Shown: positions 8,304 through 18,035, counted from the first letter of the stretch. The stretch: 64,000 nucleotides of DNA from Sorangium aterium (GCF_028368935.1 NZ_JAQNDK010000005.1:434001-498000), one strand, 5' to 3'. Translations and numbers: made by a program. The notes: generated by a model not told the origin, from the letters alone.

Positions 8304-9413
8304 ATGACGACCAGCGTGCGGATCACGGCGGATGTCGAGGTGCTCGACAACAGCACCTTGGTGGCCCTCGCCGGGCCGGGGAACGAGCATCTCAAGCTCA
8401 TTGCGCGCACTCTTGGCATCGAGTCGGGCGTCCGAGGCAACACGATCCGGCTCGCCGGCGACGCCGACAAGGTCGCGCTCGCCGAGCGGTGCCTGGCAGA
8501 GGCCGCGCAGATGTTGAGGAGCGGCGTGGTCCTCGATCCCCAGGACTACGTGCGCGGCGTGCAGGCGCTCCGGGACGACCCGGGGATGACCTTGCGGGAG
8601 CTGTTCGAGGACGTCGTCCTCATCTCGGCGCGCCGCCGGCCTATCTCGGCGAAGGGGCTGGCGCAGAAGCGCTACATCCAGGCGATCCGATCGCACGACA
8701 TGACCTTCGGGATCGGGCCGGCGGGGACGGGCAAGACCTACCTCGCGATGGCGATGGCGGTCCACGCGCTCCTCGAGCGCCGCGTGAAGCGGATCATCCT
8801 GACCCGCCCCGCCGTCGAGGCGGGAGAGCGGCTCGGCTTCCTCCCCGGCGATCTCGCCGAGAAGGTGAATCCTTACCTGCGCCCGCTCTACGACGCGCTC
8901 CATGACATGATGGATGCGGACAAGGCGCAAGGCCTCGTGACGCGCGGTCAGATCGAGGTCGCCCCGCTGGCCTTCATGCGCGGCCGCACGCTCAACGATT
9001 GCTTCGTCATCCTGGACGAGGCGCAGAACGCGACGAGCGACCAGATGCGCATGTTCCTCACCCGCCTCGGCTACGCCTCCCGCGCCGTGGTGACGGGCGA
9101 CGTCACGCAGGTCGATCTCCCGCACGGCGCGCGCAGCGGCCTCGCGGAGGCGCGCGAGCTGCTCGCGGGGATCGAGGGGATTGCGATCTGCTCGTTCACC
9201 GAGGTCGACGTCGTGCGCCACCCGCTCGTGCAGCGGATCATCGTGGCGTACGAGCAACGGGACGCCGAGGTGGCTCGCCAGCGCGAGGAGCGGCGGGCGG
9301 AGGCGGGTCGCGGCGCGCGCGGCGGCGCGGCGGGAGAGGCCGGGGCTGCACCGCAGGAGCCGCAGGGGCGCACGCCGGCAGGCGAGCCGGGAGGAGCCGG
9401 CGCAGCGAGCTGA
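8304..9413 (+). CDS. phoH: PhoH family ATPase
   Basis: 369 aa, cytoplasmic. An N-terminal KH-like segment (residues 1-70) precedes the PhoH ATPase domain. Walker A is GPAGTGKT at 138-145, and the Walker B/DEAQ block is [24 protein letters not shown] at about 233-256, followed by [12 protein letters not shown]. This is the PhoH-like (YbeZ) layout associated with RNA metabolism and usually found beside ybeY; no ybeY follows here. The start ATG has GGGAAGG upstream. The last 40 residues are a Gly/Ala/Glu-rich tail not typical of the family. Function is known only at family level. Confidence 0.92.
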   Translation: MTTSVRITADVEVLDNSTLVALAGPGNEHLKLIARTLGIESGVRGNTIRLAGDADKVALAERCLAEAAQMLRSGVVLDPQDYVRGVQALRDDPGMTLRELFEDVVLISARRRPISAKGLAQKRYIQAIRSHDMTFGIGPAGTGKTYLAMAMAVHALLERRVKRIILTRPAVEAGERLGFLPGDLAEKVNPYLRPLYDALHDMMDADKAQGLVTRGQIEVAPLAFMRGRTLNDCFVILDEAQNATSDQMRMFLTRLGYASRAVVTGDVTQVDLPHGARSGLAEARELLAGIEGIAICSFTEVDVVRHPLVQRIIVAYEQRDAEVARQREERRAEAGRGARGGAAGEAGAAPQEPQGRTPAGEPGGAGAAS

Positions 9414-9424
9414 CGCGCGACGCC

Positions 9425-9460
9425 GCCGAGCGAGGCGCCGGCGCCGACGTCTCGCTCGGC
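9425..9460. terminator. Hairpin between convergent genes
   Basis: Perfect 10-bp stem GCCGAGCGAG/CTCGCTCGGC with a 16-nt loop that itself contains the palindrome GGCGCCGGCGCC. It lies 11 nt after the phoH stop and 8 nt from the stop of the opposing gene. No adjacent T tract on either strand. Confidence 0.5.
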
Positions 9461-9468
9461 TGCGCTGA

Positions 9469-10092
9469 TCATTTCTTCTTCAGATCGATGGGGGACTCGC
9501 GCACCAGGAGGGCATCGGGCCCGGTCACCCGGATCCTGCCGTGGATGGCGTTCTCCTTCAGCTCGCCGACCAGGACGCCGGTCATCGCGTTCGGCGCGCG
9601 CGGATCTACGGGGAAGACCGATGCGCGGACCATGCCGTCCTCGACCTTTCCCACGAGCGTCGCGTCGCCGAGCGCTCCCTTCGCTGTGCCTTTCAGCTCA
9701 CCGCTCGGCTCGATGGTCAGCGTCACCGTCCCGGGGCCGGTGGCCTGCTTCCCGTCGTCCTTCTGGCGCGCGGCGTCCTTGACCTTCGGGGGCATCACGA
9801 CGCTGCCTTTCTTGGCGTCGTAGCGCCCTTCCCATGTCCCTTGCCATGCGGGCGTGCCCGTCGCGGCGCCCGCGTCTTCTGGCGTGCCCGCGCTCGGGGG
9901 CTCTGCTGTCGCCGAGCTGGCCGCGGGCGGCGCGAGCGCCGCGCTCGGCTGAGGCGGCGGGGGCGCGGGCCGCTCCGGCTCGCCCGGACGAGGCGGGTTC
10001 TCCTCGCAGGCCGCGAGGACGATGGCGAAGGACAGGAAGAGCGCGGGGGCAACGCCGCGCGCCCGGCGAGCTCGTGTTCCGGTGGCGTTCAC
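9469..10092 (-). CDS. Putative lipoprotein of unknown function
   Basis: 207 aa from the GTG at 10092, chosen because it yields a signal peptide (arginine-rich start, then [18 protein letters not shown]) with lipobox LAAC. An upstream ATG at 10185 would bury the signal. A Pro/Ala-rich stretch of about 60 residues follows. The folded C-terminal part reads [19 protein letters not shown] and [31 protein letters not shown], consistent with an 8-stranded barrel or lipocalin-like fold. Likely anchored in an envelope membrane. It follows the methyltransferase gene on the same strand, so co-transcription is possible. Confidence 0.7.
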   Translation of the reverse strand: MNATGTRARRARGVAPALFLSFAIVLAACEENPPRPGEPERPAPPPPQPSAALAPPAASSATAEPPSAGTPEDAGAATGTPAWQGTWEGRYDAKKGSVVMPPKVKDAARQKDDGKQATGPGTVTLTIEPSGELKGTAKGALGDATLVGKVEDGMVRASVFPVDPRAPNAMTGVLVGELKENAIHGRIRVTGPDALLVRESPIDLKKK

Positions 10093-10181
10093 GTGGACGC
10101 TTTTATTACGAGCCGGGCTGGCCGTCGCGTCGATTTGACGTGCCCGCGCCGCGCCCCGGATCGGCGCGCGGCGCCTCCGGA

Positions 10182-10847
10182 TCATGACGCCCTGCGGAAC
10201 GCGAGGGTCCAGTGCCGGTCGCTCGTCACCTGCGCGCATTCGGGGGGAATCCGGAGCGAGCGCAGCATCTCACGCACCTCGCCGAGCGAGAGCGCGGCGC
10301 GCAGCGACGCGTCGAAGAGGGCCCGCTGGTACGCCGTGTCGTTCGCTGCGTACGTGTCGACGAGGGCGGTGATCGACGCCTCGTCTTCCGGACGGAGCAG
10401 GTCTCGCACGAACAGGAGGCCGCCGGGCCGGAGGACGCGGAGCATCTCGCGCAGCACCTGCGCCGGCTCCGGGATGTGGTGGACGATGCTGTTCGAGAGC
10501 ACGGCTGAAAACGTCTCATCCGGTTCGGGCAGCGCCTTGGCGTCCACGAGCGAGAGCGCGATGGCCTCGGTGAGCCCGGCTTGCTCGACGTGGCGGCGCC
10601 CGAGATCGAGCATCGCCGCGGAGAGATCGATCGCCTTGATCCGCGCCGCGGGGACGCGCCTGCAAAGCTCGATGGGCAACAGACACGTCCCTGTGCCGAC
10701 GTCGAGGGCGTATGCGAGACCGGGGTTGTGGGAGAGGAGCGCGTCGCAGAACGCCGTGTTCACGACGGCGTGGTCCATGCTGTCGTAGGCCCGCGCGTCC
10801 TCGTCGGTATCCATGACCTCCGGCTCGAGCACGCGCACCAGTGACAT
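10182..10847 (-). CDS. Class I SAM-dependent methyltransferase
   Basis: 221 aa from ATG 10847, preceded by a purine-rich GGAGAAGG. The SAM-binding motif I is ALDVGTGTC (48-55), motif II AIDLSAAML, then SNSIVHHIPEP (motif IV region) and LRPGGLLFVRDLLRP, the usual UbiE/type-11 methyltransferase pattern. The methyl acceptor cannot be inferred: neighbours are a lipoprotein and phoH. Confidence 0.85.
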   Translation of the reverse strand: MSLVRVLEPEVMDTDEDARAYDSMDHAVVNTAFCDALLSHNPGLAYALDVGTGTCLLPIELCRRVPAARIKAIDLSAAMLDLGRRHVEQAGLTEAIALSLVDAKALPEPDETFSAVLSNSIVHHIPEPAQVLREMLRVLRPGGLLFVRDLLRPEDEASITALVDTYAANDTAYQRALFDASLRAALSLGEVREMLRSLRIPPECAQVTSDRHWTLAFRRAS

Positions 10848-12113
10848 GCGCGCATCCTTCTCCGCGGCCGACGCGCGTGTCAACCGATTGCCGGCGGCTG
10901 GTCAATCTCGGCCGCCGGTCGGACGGAGGTCGAGCGGGGGCGGGGTGGATCCTGGGCGTCGTAGATATGGACAGAAAGGCGTTTGAAGAAGTCGAGGCGG
11001 AGCGGGCCGGCTCCCCGCCGGCGTCCTCCTCTCATTGGAGCGGGCGCCAATGTCGTAGAGGACATGCCCCCAGGGTGGACGCGCGGACGCGCGGACTCGC
11101 GCTCGAGAGCGCGGGGCCCAAGGCTGAGCTCTCTCGGGAGGGCTCGATCGGAGCGGCCGAAGACGAGGGCGAGCGCGCCTCGGCGCTCTGCTATGTAACG
11201 CGGTGTCTCGCGGGATGAGCCTGAGCTGCGCGTACACACCGGTCCGCCGGACACGACGGCCTAGAGGCGCCCACCCAGCGGGAGCCGCCGGGAGCCGCCA
11301 CGCGTGACGTGGAGAGCGGCACTGCGCCACCCGAGCGCGGCTCCGGCGGCGGGGCTGCGGCAGAGTCGTGATTTCGAAGAGCTCGGCGGGTTGGCGCTCG
11401 ATCGGGAGGCCAGAGTGGGCCCGGGTCCGCGCAATCCCCGGCGTGATGAGCGGATGTCGTGCGGAGAGCTCGACCCGGACTCGCGCCCCCGCCGGCGCTC
11501 ATAGCGAAGCGTCCGTGCTGCGCCCCACCCGCCGAGCGGGGCATCCTATCACGCCTCCGCATAGGTCAGTCGTGCGCCCGGGGCGTGCAATGTAGCCACG
11601 CACCGGCCGCCTGTGTGTGGTCGCCAGGCGGTCGCACCCTGCGTGAGGCGCTTCAATGATTGGGGGTGAGGAAGCTCGCGCCGGGTCGCTGCACCTCGCG
11701 GTTGTGCGCGCGCCCGCATTGCCGCCCGTGACGGGCGCGGCCCGAGGCGCGGGGTTGCTCGGTTCTCGGACGGTGCTTACCTGACCAGACCCGAGCACCC
11801 GAGACACGCAATGCCGCAGTGCATCGTCAAGGGGGCCGAGAGAGGATTGGAGCGGCCTCGGGGCCGTCCTGCGCGGGGGAGGGGTCTCGGCCATCAATCG
11901 ACGCTGGCGAGGGTTTCATCGCTCGGCGCCTGTCGAGCAAAGCAGCCCAGCCGTTCGGGGCCGTCCCGTCCAATGAGCTCTCCGATTGAGCCCGCCCGCA
12001 GCGCCTATTGAAAGAAAAGACGGCCCTCTATCCTCAATTCGCTTGACCAGGCAAGTGGCAACGGCATAGTCGTATCCAACCGCCGAGCTGGATTCGGCGA
12101 CGAGGGAGAGCAC
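10848..12113. other. 1.27-kb stretch without a supported gene
   Basis: Several open frames of 60-140 codons exist on both strands, but all are Arg/Ala/Pro-rich with no start signals, no hydrophobic periodicity and no recognisable motif. No tRNA-like cloverleaf was seen. One two-part hairpin is present at 11028-11061 (CCTCT/AGAGG outer, CATTGG/CCAATG inner). The right end holds the promoter of the following gene. It could contain a small RNA or a decayed gene; I cannot support either. Confidence 0.5.
12043..12070 (+). promoter_or_regulatory. Sigma-70-type promoter of the AT-hook gene
   Basis: TTGACC (12043-12048), 16-nt spacer, CATAGT (12065-12070). Predicted transcription start is about 37 nt before the ATG at 12114. 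Confidence 0.5.
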
Positions 12114-12683
12114 ATGGCAACGGACGCCTTTTCACAGCAGATTGTAAACCTCGTGCGGAAGATGCCGGACGAGGCGATCCTCGCGCTCGTCAAGAATCAG
12201 CTGGGCGCCGTGACAGGGGAAGCGCCGTTGGTTCCTCCTGCGGCGCCGCGCCGCAGCCGCTCGCGCGCCCGCGCTGGAGCGGTCCAGTCCAAAACGTCTT
12301 CCGTCGCGGCCAAGCGCGGCGCCGCGCCGAAGCGCCGGCCTGGTCGCCCGCGCAAGTCGCCGGCCGCGTCGGCGGAGCGTCAGGAGACGCTGGATGCCGT
12401 CGAGCGCGTCGTCAAAGCGAGCTCTGGCGTCAGCGCGAGCGAGGTGGCGAAGCAGGCGGGTATCCCGCAGACCCGCGCCGCCGCAGCGCTGAAGGAGCTG
12501 AAGCTGGAGAAGCGGATTTTCCAAGGTGGCGACCGTCGCTTCGCCCGCTATGCAGGCGACGCGAAGACCGCCGAGCAGGCGAGCGCGAACGCGCGCAAGA
12601 CCGCGGCGGGGCCTGCGCCTGTGAAGAAGCCGAGCGCCAAGGGACGCAAGCGCGTCGCTCCGGCCGCCGCTCCTCCGAAGTAG
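12114..12683 (+). CDS. AT-hook / winged-helix DNA-binding protein
   Basis: 189 aa, starting after GAGGGAGAGC. The N-terminal 35 residues (MATDAFSQQIVNLVRKMPDE) form a helical segment. A basic linker contains KRRPGRPRK at about 73-81, an AT-hook core (GRP flanked by Arg/Lys). Residues about 90-147 (TLDAVERVVKASSGVSASEVAKQAGIPQTRAAAALKELKLEKRI, then FQGGDRRFARY) read as a winged helix-turn-helix. The C-terminus is an Ala/Lys/Pro-rich histone-like tail. It probably acts as a nucleoid-associated or regulatory protein; targets unknown. Confidence 0.78.
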   Translation: MATDAFSQQIVNLVRKMPDEAILALVKNQLGAVTGEAPLVPPAAPRRSRSRARAGAVQSKTSSVAAKRGAAPKRRPGRPRKSPAASAERQETLDAVERVVKASSGVSASEVAKQAGIPQTRAAAALKELKLEKRIFQGGDRRFARYAGDAKTAEQASANARKTAAGPAPVKKPSAKGRKRVAPAAAPPK

Positions 12684-12702
12684 GTCTGGGGACCACCGCG
12701 CA

Positions 12703-12737
12703 CGTCAGCATCAGATGGGATGCAAGCTGTGCTGACG
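12703..12737 (+). terminator. Hairpin downstream of the AT-hook gene
   Basis: CGTCAGCA (12703-12710) pairs with TGCTGACG (12730-12737), 20 nt past the stop and between convergent genes. A moderately T-rich stretch follows on the plus strand. Confidence 0.5.
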
Positions 12738-12775
12738 CGTTGCGTTTGGAATGGTTGTCCCGTTCGAGACGGAGC

Positions 12776-14203
12776 TCAGGGCGGGCTCCAGGTGAGCCCG
12801 CCATCATCGGAGGCCACGACATACCAGCCGCGGCGCGATGTTCCGGTGACGTCCGCTTGGAGGAGCATCAAGAGTCGATTTCCGAACGAGAGGAGGGTGC
12901 CGAGCTCGATACGGCCGCGCTCGCCTGTGCCTTCGCCGATTACCCTGGGGACGTCGTAGATCTTCCCCGCTTCTGGCGATAGCGCGATATAGAGCCCCCA
13001 TCGCGCTGCCGCGCGGGAGGTCAGCACTGCGGTGACCCCTTCGCGTGTGGGCGCCAGGGCGACAGACCGCTCATGCGGCTCCAGCCAGGGGCGAAACGGC
13101 GGCTTCTCGGCGATGATGCAGGTGCCTTGGAGGGTACACGTCGCGAGCGTGGGCTCTCGGGTTGTGGGCGTCATGACTTCGACCATGATCCGGTCGGCTG
13201 CGCAGCCGACCGACGCTCCAGGCGCGGCTTTCGCCGGGAGCTTCAGCACGGCTGTCTGGGCAGCGGAGACGGCGACCACTGCGGTCTTGTCGGGCGGCTG
13301 AGGCACGAGCTGGAACGACCACCCGGCGAAGTCGCATGCTGGTGTCGTGGAGAGCGCGGCAATCGCCGCTGGGTTCATCGCGAGTCCCTCGACGCTCTTC
13401 GGTGCGTCGAGCGGCTTCCCCGGCGAGGGGACGGGCCGTACGAGGAGGTTGCGTCCGCGCACCGACAGGAGCACCGGTGGGCGGCCATAAGGCACGGGCA
13501 GCGCTTGTTCCTGCGTGGGGAGCGGGACGGGAGGCACCGGCTCGGCGCCCGCCGGCCCCGCATAGACGAGGGTCGCGTGCCGAGGCTTGGGCTCCACGAG
13601 CAGCGCGGCGCTCTCGGCGGAGAGCACCGCGGGCACCGCGTTCACCAGCGGCCGCGCTCCGCGGCTCAGCGCGGGAAGCGTGACCGGTGAAGGCGCCGAG
13701 AGGTCGGTCGCGTCGAACGAAGCGAAGAAGACGCTCGGCGGGTCCAGCGCGGGCGGCGTCCCTCGATTTCCGCGCGTCTCCGCCGGGAGAGCCGGGCCGC
13801 GCGGACCGGCGGTGAGCACCGTGGCGCCGTCTCCGCCGACCGACCAGGTCGACCACCCCTCGCGGACGCGCCGCAGAGATCGCCAGGTCCGCCCTGCGTT
13901 CTCGGTCACGAGCGCGATCGCCTCGTTCTCGATCTCTCCTGTCACCACGGCGCGTCTCTCATCGAGCACGAACGCCCGTCGCCATCGGGTCGACGACGGC
14001 GCGAGCGCCGAATCGATGCCACGCGCCTGGCCAATGGCGGTGGTGAGCTCATCCGAGGATGCTGCGCCCGGGGGTGGTGGGACGGTGATGGGCGCTGCTT
14101 TTTCCTTCTTCCCGCAGCCGAGCGCCAGGAGGTTCATCAGGGCGGCAAGGGCGGTCGCAGCGGCACGGCGCCGCGTGGGCGCGCTCACTATGGAGTCGAA
14201 CAT
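12776..14203 (-). CDS. Putative lipoprotein with BNR/sialidase-like signature
   Basis: 475 aa from ATG 14203 (a TTG 6 nt upstream is possible). The signal region AAATALAALMNLLALGCGKK ends in lipobox LALGC. The mature protein is beta-rich and low in Lys in places, and its last residues ASDDGGLTWSPP form an Asp-box (SxDxGxxW) as in BNR-repeat propellers. An earlier copy may be TENAGRTWRSL near residue 105. I infer a secreted propeller-type lipoprotein; no enzyme residues can be assigned. It lies downstream of the FGE-like gene on the same strand. Confidence 0.72.
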   Translation of the reverse strand: MFDSIVSAPTRRRAAATALAALMNLLALGCGKKEKAAPITVPPPPGAASSDELTTAIGQARGIDSALAPSSTRWRRAFVLDERRAVVTGEIENEAIALVTENAGRTWRSLRRVREGWSTWSVGGDGATVLTAGPRGPALPAETRGNRGTPPALDPPSVFFASFDATDLSAPSPVTLPALSRGARPLVNAVPAVLSAESAALLVEPKPRHATLVYAGPAGAEPVPPVPLPTQEQALPVPYGRPPVLLSVRGRNLLVRPVPSPGKPLDAPKSVEGLAMNPAAIAALSTTPACDFAGWSFQLVPQPPDKTAVVAVSAAQTAVLKLPAKAAPGASVGCAADRIMVEVMTPTTREPTLATCTLQGTCIIAEKPPFRPWLEPHERSVALAPTREGVTAVLTSRAAARWGLYIALSPEAGKIYDVPRVIGEGTGERGRIELGTLLSFGNRLLMLLQADVTGTSRRGWYVVASDDGGLTWSPP

Positions 14204-14408
14204 CGGCAATCTCTTCGCTGGTGTCGCCCTGGCTTATCCACGACTCGCACGCTCGTTCGCGCCGCGCCCGAGCCGCCTTGTCGGAGCGCCCGTCGCGTCA
14301 CGGAGGGATGCGCGCGCAGCGATCGCCCTGTCTCCCCGCTGAATCGCCCCGATCTTCGCGTTCGATCCGCGTCTGCCCTACCGCCGGCCGCACGCCGCGC
14401 GGCCGGCA

Positions 14409-15395
14409 CTAGTCGGCCTGCTCCGGATCCATGCAGCACCGGAAGCCCGTCGAGTAGTCGTGGTAGCCGAAGGAGTGGGCGGTCGTGGCGTATTTGCAGC
14501 CCTCGCCGTTGCGCGTCGTGTCCATGAAATAGCCGCCACGGAAGGTGCCGCTCGGGTCATCGACCCACTCGTGGAGGTTGCCTACCATGTCGAACACGCC
14601 GTAGGCGTTGGTGCATCCCGCGCGCTCGCCCGTGGGGAGCAGCGCCTCGGACAGCTGGTTGATGAGCGGGTTGTTCATCGCCGTCGTCCAGCGCTCCTCG
14701 GGCTTGATGTCGAGCAACGCCGCGATCTGGGCGACGGGGTGAACGCGTCGCTCGTCATCGTTGCACACGCCCTGCTGGCGGAGCGCGCCGTAGGGGAAGG
14801 TCGTGTCGTCCGGCCCTCGACAGGCGGTCACCCACTCCTCCGAAGTGCACAGGCGCTTGCCCGATGCCGCGCACGCCATCTTGGCCTGCCGCCCGCTGAT
14901 GTAGCCTTGGGGGATGACCCCCTGCCAGGAGACGGCGCGGACGCGGCGCTCGTTCCCGTCAATCGGATCGTAGGGCGACCAGGGGCGCTCACCGCTCGGC
15001 GTCACCTCGACCAGCGCGCCCTCCCAGCGGTCGACGCACACGCGATCGTCGACGAGGGCCATCTCCGCGGGACAGCGCGTGCTGCCCGCCGAGGAGGACA
15101 TCGGGGTGGCGCCGATCTCGGACTCCATCCCGGACGCGAGCGCCGCGCTGTCCTTGACGGCAGCGAGCGCGCTCTCCTTGGCCTTGATGCGCCGTTCGGT
15201 CGGGACGGCAGCGGTCCCCTCGAGCGACGCGCGCACCATCAGGCGCGGTGTGATCTGCTCCGCTGTCGTCGACCCCGGCGCACAGCCGGCCGACGCGACG
15301 AGCACGCCGAGCAGCGCTCCACCGCGGAATGGACGCGCCCCCGGCGATCGCGGAACGGAAGCTGCCAGGCGCGGGCGGGAGGAGTCCTTGGCCAC
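14409..15395 (-). CDS. FGE-sulfatase-domain lipoprotein
   Basis: 328 aa from GTG 15395; a TTG at 15434 would add 13 residues. A signal region with lipobox ASAGC precedes about 80 spacer residues. The rest has the formylglycine-generating-enzyme/SUMF1-like pattern: CPAEMALVDDRVCVDRWE, GKRLCTSEEWVTACRGPD, YGVFDMVGNLHEWVDD and the C-terminal STGFRCCMDPEQ. The fold is used by sulfatase-maturing enzymes but most bacterial lipoprotein members have unknown roles, and I cannot assign catalytic cysteines beyond the FRCC motif. The fold is rich in Cys, fitting an oxidising envelope location. Linked to the next gene downstream on the minus strand. Confidence 0.8.
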   Translation of the reverse strand: MAKDSSRPRLAASVPRSPGARPFRGGALLGVLVASAGCAPGSTTAEQITPRLMVRASLEGTAAVPTERRIKAKESALAAVKDSAALASGMESEIGATPMSSSAGSTRCPAEMALVDDRVCVDRWEGALVEVTPSGERPWSPYDPIDGNERRVRAVSWQGVIPQGYISGRQAKMACAASGKRLCTSEEWVTACRGPDDTTFPYGALRQQGVCNDDERRVHPVAQIAALLDIKPEERWTTAMNNPLINQLSEALLPTGERAGCTNAYGVFDMVGNLHEWVDDPSGTFRGGYFMDTTRNGEGCKYATTAHSFGYHDYSTGFRCCMDPEQAD

Positions 15396-15627
15396 GGAGG
15401 AGCCGAGGATCCCTTCCCGCGATCTTTTTTGCAACCGAATACCGCGCTCGGGGGCTCCCCGAACGGGCCTACATGAGAGGGTGCGCGCGACGGGGCGCTA
15501 AGGTGGGCGTGAGCTGGTGAGAGGCCCAGAGGTCATCTGGTGTGCGTCGACTGCCAGGGGAAAAGAACCGCGAGAGCAGAGCGCGCACGGTGGGCGCGCA
15601 GGCCGCGCACCCGGGGCGGCGGCCGGA

Positions 15628-16356
15628 TCACTCGAAGGCCATGATGTCCTCGTAGCATCCGTCGTAAGCCTCCTGGCAGGAGACATTGGGGTTGTCGTTC
15701 ATGCACGCGACGAGATCGTCCGCTGCATCTCGGTTGAGAGGGTTCATCTGAGCCGCGCACTTGGAGGTGTCGAAGGTGCCGGCGTCGCAGAAGTCGGAGA
15801 TGGTGTTGCAGATCTCGTCGGCCTGGTGCGGGCACGCGTTGGCGTACGTGCGGTTCATGCACGCCTGAACGGGATCGACATCGCACGCCCGCTCCACACC
15901 GATGTCGCTCAGGCAGTCCACGAGGTCCGCGGCGTGACCCGGGGAGAAGACGGCGAAGCCGTGCTTGCAGAGCCCGTAGCCGATCGGGTCCTCGTCGCGG
16001 GTCGCGCCGCACTGGCTCGTCGCCCCCTGCGCGGGCGAGATGTTGAGCTCGTCACAGGCCGCGACCGTGAGGTCGCCGTCCGACGCCTCGACGCACGCAT
16101 CGCCGCCGCCGTCGCCGCCCTGGCCGCCGTCGCCGCCGCTGCCGCCCTGGCCGCCGTCGCCGCCCTGGCCGCCGTCGCCGCCCTGGCCGCCGTCGCCGCC
16201 GTCGCCTCCGCTGCTCGTGGACCCGTGGGTGACGCCGGGTCCGACCGTCTGGTCCACGTCGTTGTCGGTGTCCTCCGTGGTCACGACGCAGCCGGTGACG
16301 ATGGCGGGCAAGATGAAGGTAAGCGCGAGGAAAGAATGGCGATGGCGAGCAAGCAT
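15628..16356 (-). CDS. Cys-rich lipoprotein with a Gly-Asp-Gly-Gln repeat linker
   Basis: 242 aa from ATG 16356, with GGAGG 10 nt upstream. Signal peptide LALTFILPAIVTGC with lipobox VTGC. Residues about 45-88 are a GGDGGQ-type repeat (18-bp DNA period, about 16100-16215). The C-terminal 150 residues hold about 14 cysteines in a regular pattern (VACDELN, GLCKHGF, DLVDCLSD, CMNRTYANACPHQ, DEICNTISDFC, SCQEAYDGCYED), so a disulfide-stapled extracellular domain is likely. I do not recognise a named family. The glycine linker presumably spaces the domain from the membrane. Confidence 0.75.
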   Translation of the reverse strand: MLARHRHSFLALTFILPAIVTGCVVTTEDTDNDVDQTVGPGVTHGSTSSGGDGGDGGQGGDGGQGGDGGQGGSGGDGGQGGDGGGDACVEASDGDLTVAACDELNISPAQGATSQCGATRDEDPIGYGLCKHGFAVFSPGHAADLVDCLSDIGVERACDVDPVQACMNRTYANACPHQADEICNTISDFCDAGTFDTSKCAAQMNPLNRDAADDLVACMNDNPNVSCQEAYDGCYEDIMAFE

Positions 16357-16870
16357 GGTCACGGTGCCTCCTACAATGTCAGGGAAGAGTTCCACGGCCT
16401 GGTGCGTTCGACTGAACCTGGGGCTCCCCTATTCCCCTCGCAATCCTGCTCTTCGGCCTGGTCCAGCTGTCCGACGCCGACGCTCCGGGGGCGCACCTCC
16501 GCCGTCGGCGGCGCAGGCCGCCGTCGACCGCTTGTTTCAGCTGCATTTCGTCAGTGTCAAGAACAGATTTCAGCATCGTGGTCGTCCGTCCGCCTGCCCG
16601 GGCACCAGGCCCGGCGTGCCCGGCTCCTCCGGACGTCCGTTCAGGAAGAGCTGAAAAGCTGCTCAGGCCGCGGGGACGCGCGAAACAAACTGAAAGGGGG
16701 CGGAAGGATCGCGCTTGCGTACCGCGCCTCCCGCTGGTAATCACCGCGCTCCGTTTTCCCGGGCGATCGGGTGTCCTCCCGGTCTCCCAGTAGAAGAGCC
16801 GTAACGGCGCTTCGATCCCAGCTCCGCCCCTTCGGCCGCCGCGGGAACCCCCCCGGTGACGCGAAGGGGG
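16357..16870. other. Gap between the Cys-rich lipoprotein and the ribosomal operon
   Basis: No gene supported. The minus strand carries TTGACA at 16560-16555, a perfect -35, but no good -10 at the right distance. On the plus strand TTGCGT (16715-16720) with TAATCA 17 nt later (16738-16743), preceded by TGG, is a weak candidate promoter for the ribosomal operon. Confidence 0.35.
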
Positions 16871-16960
16871 CCCACGTCGATGGACGTCGGGCTGGGACCG
16901 GAAGCGTACGACGGTGCAACCGGTTCGCAGCGAACCGAAACCCGGTACGGAGTCACTCCG
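16871..16960 (+). promoter_or_regulatory. Structured leader of rplV
   Basis: Three consecutive inverted repeats precede rplV: 16871-16891 (CCC-ACGTC with GACGT-C-GGG), 16921-16937 (CGGTTCG-CAG-CGAACCG, 7 bp) and 16948-16960 (CGGAG-TCA-CTCCG). The last ends 26 nt before the ATG. This may be an autoregulatory or attenuation site; no known ribosomal-protein leader was recognised. Confidence 0.4.
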
Positions 16961-16986
16961 CCCGCCGGTGTCGCGAGGTATCTCGA

Positions 16987-17325
16987 ATGGTAAGCAAAGC
17001 CAGTGCGATGTTTTCGCGGATCGCCCCGCGCAAGGCTCGCATGATCGCCGATCTCGTCCGAGGTCGCGACGCGGACGAGGCGATCCAGTTGCTCTCGTTC
17101 ACGCAGAAGAGCGGCGCCCCCGTCCTGCGGAAGATCATCGAGAGCGCGGTCGCGAACGCCCAGCAGGCGGGCGCCGACATCGACGCGCTCTTCATCAGCA
17201 AGGCCACCGTCGACAAGGGGCCGAACAAGTTCAACCGCCGCTGGCGGCCGCGCGCGATGGGCCGTGCGACCCGGATTACCAAGGGCGTGTCGCACATCGT
17301 CATCGAAGTCGACGAGAGAAAGTAA
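16987..17325 (+). CDS. rplV: 50S ribosomal protein L22
   Basis: 112 aa. [20 protein letters not shown] is the family start, so the long Arg-rich upstream extension of the frame is rejected. It ends with the typical [15 protein letters not shown]22 lines the peptide exit tunnel. It is the first gene of the block here: rpsS, which normally precedes it, is absent. The gap to rpsC is 17 nt. Confidence 0.97.
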   Translation: MVSKASAMFSRIAPRKARMIADLVRGRDADEAIQLLSFTQKSGAPVLRKIIESAVANAQQAGADIDALFISKATVDKGPNKFNRRWRPRAMGRATRITKGVSHIVIEVDERK

Positions 17326-17342
17326 GTAGAGGACCTGCCGAT

Positions 17343-18035
17343 ATGGGACAAAAGACCCATCCGTATGGCTTCCGCGTCGGTGTCATCAAGACGTGGAGCA
17401 GCAAGTGGTACGAGGACGGCGCTGCGTATCAGAAGTGGCTCCACCAGGACATCCGCATCAAGCGCGCGATCAAGCAGTACCTCTACAACGCCAACATCGC
17501 CGGCGTGGAGATCGAGCGCGCCGCCAACCGCGCGAAGGTGATCGTCTTCACCGCCCGCCCGGGCATGGTGATCGGCAAGGGCGGCAAGGGCATCGAGACG
17601 CTGAAGAGCGGGAACGTCGGCACCGCGTCCAAGGGTGAGACGCTCTTCCCCGGCGTGTCGTCGTTCACCGACAACGAGGTGTTCATCGACGTGCAGGAGG
17701 TCCGGAAGGCCGAGACCAACGCGCAGCTCGTCGCCGAGAACATCGCGACGCAGCTCGAGCGCCGGATCGCGTTCCGCCGGGCGATGAAGAAGGCGGTGGC
17801 CACCGCGATGAAGTTCGGCGCGAAGGGCATCCGCGTGCGCTGCGCCGGCAGGCTCGGTGGCAGCGAGATGAGCCGCGTCGAGACCTACCGCGAGGGCCGG
17901 GTGCCGCTGCACACGCTCCGCGCCGACATCGAGTTCGGCCTGGCCGAGGCGAAGACGAAGGTCGGCATCATCGGCGTGAAGGTCTGGATGTTCAAGGGCG
18001 AGGTCCTGCAGCGTAAGGCGCGCCGGATCCAGTAG
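17343..18035 (+). CDS. rpsC: 30S ribosomal protein S3
   Basis: 230 aa, start [20 protein letters not shown]. The KH domain carries [12 protein letters not shown] (GxxG loop). The C-terminal domain has [10 protein letters not shown] and [10 protein letters not shown], as in S3 generally. A short insertion ([20 protein letters not shown], about residues 89-108) after the KH loop is longer than in E. coli S3. It sits at the mRNA entry site and overlaps nothing. Confidence 0.97.
   Translation: MGQKTHPYGFRVGVIKTWSSKWYEDGAAYQKWLHQDIRIKRAIKQYLYNANIAGVEIERAANRAKVIVFTARPGMVIGKGGKGIETLKSGNVGTASKGETLFPGVSSFTDNEVFIDVQEVRKAETNAQLVAENIATQLERRIAFRRAMKKAVATAMKFGAKGIRVRCAGRLGGSEMSRVETYREGRVPLHTLRADIEFGLAEAKTKVGIIGVKVWMFKGEVLQRKARRIQ

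Noticed and set aside
16100-16215. Gly-rich tandem DNA as a mobile or structural repeat
   Set aside because: It is the in-frame coding repeat of the Cys-rich lipoprotein linker.
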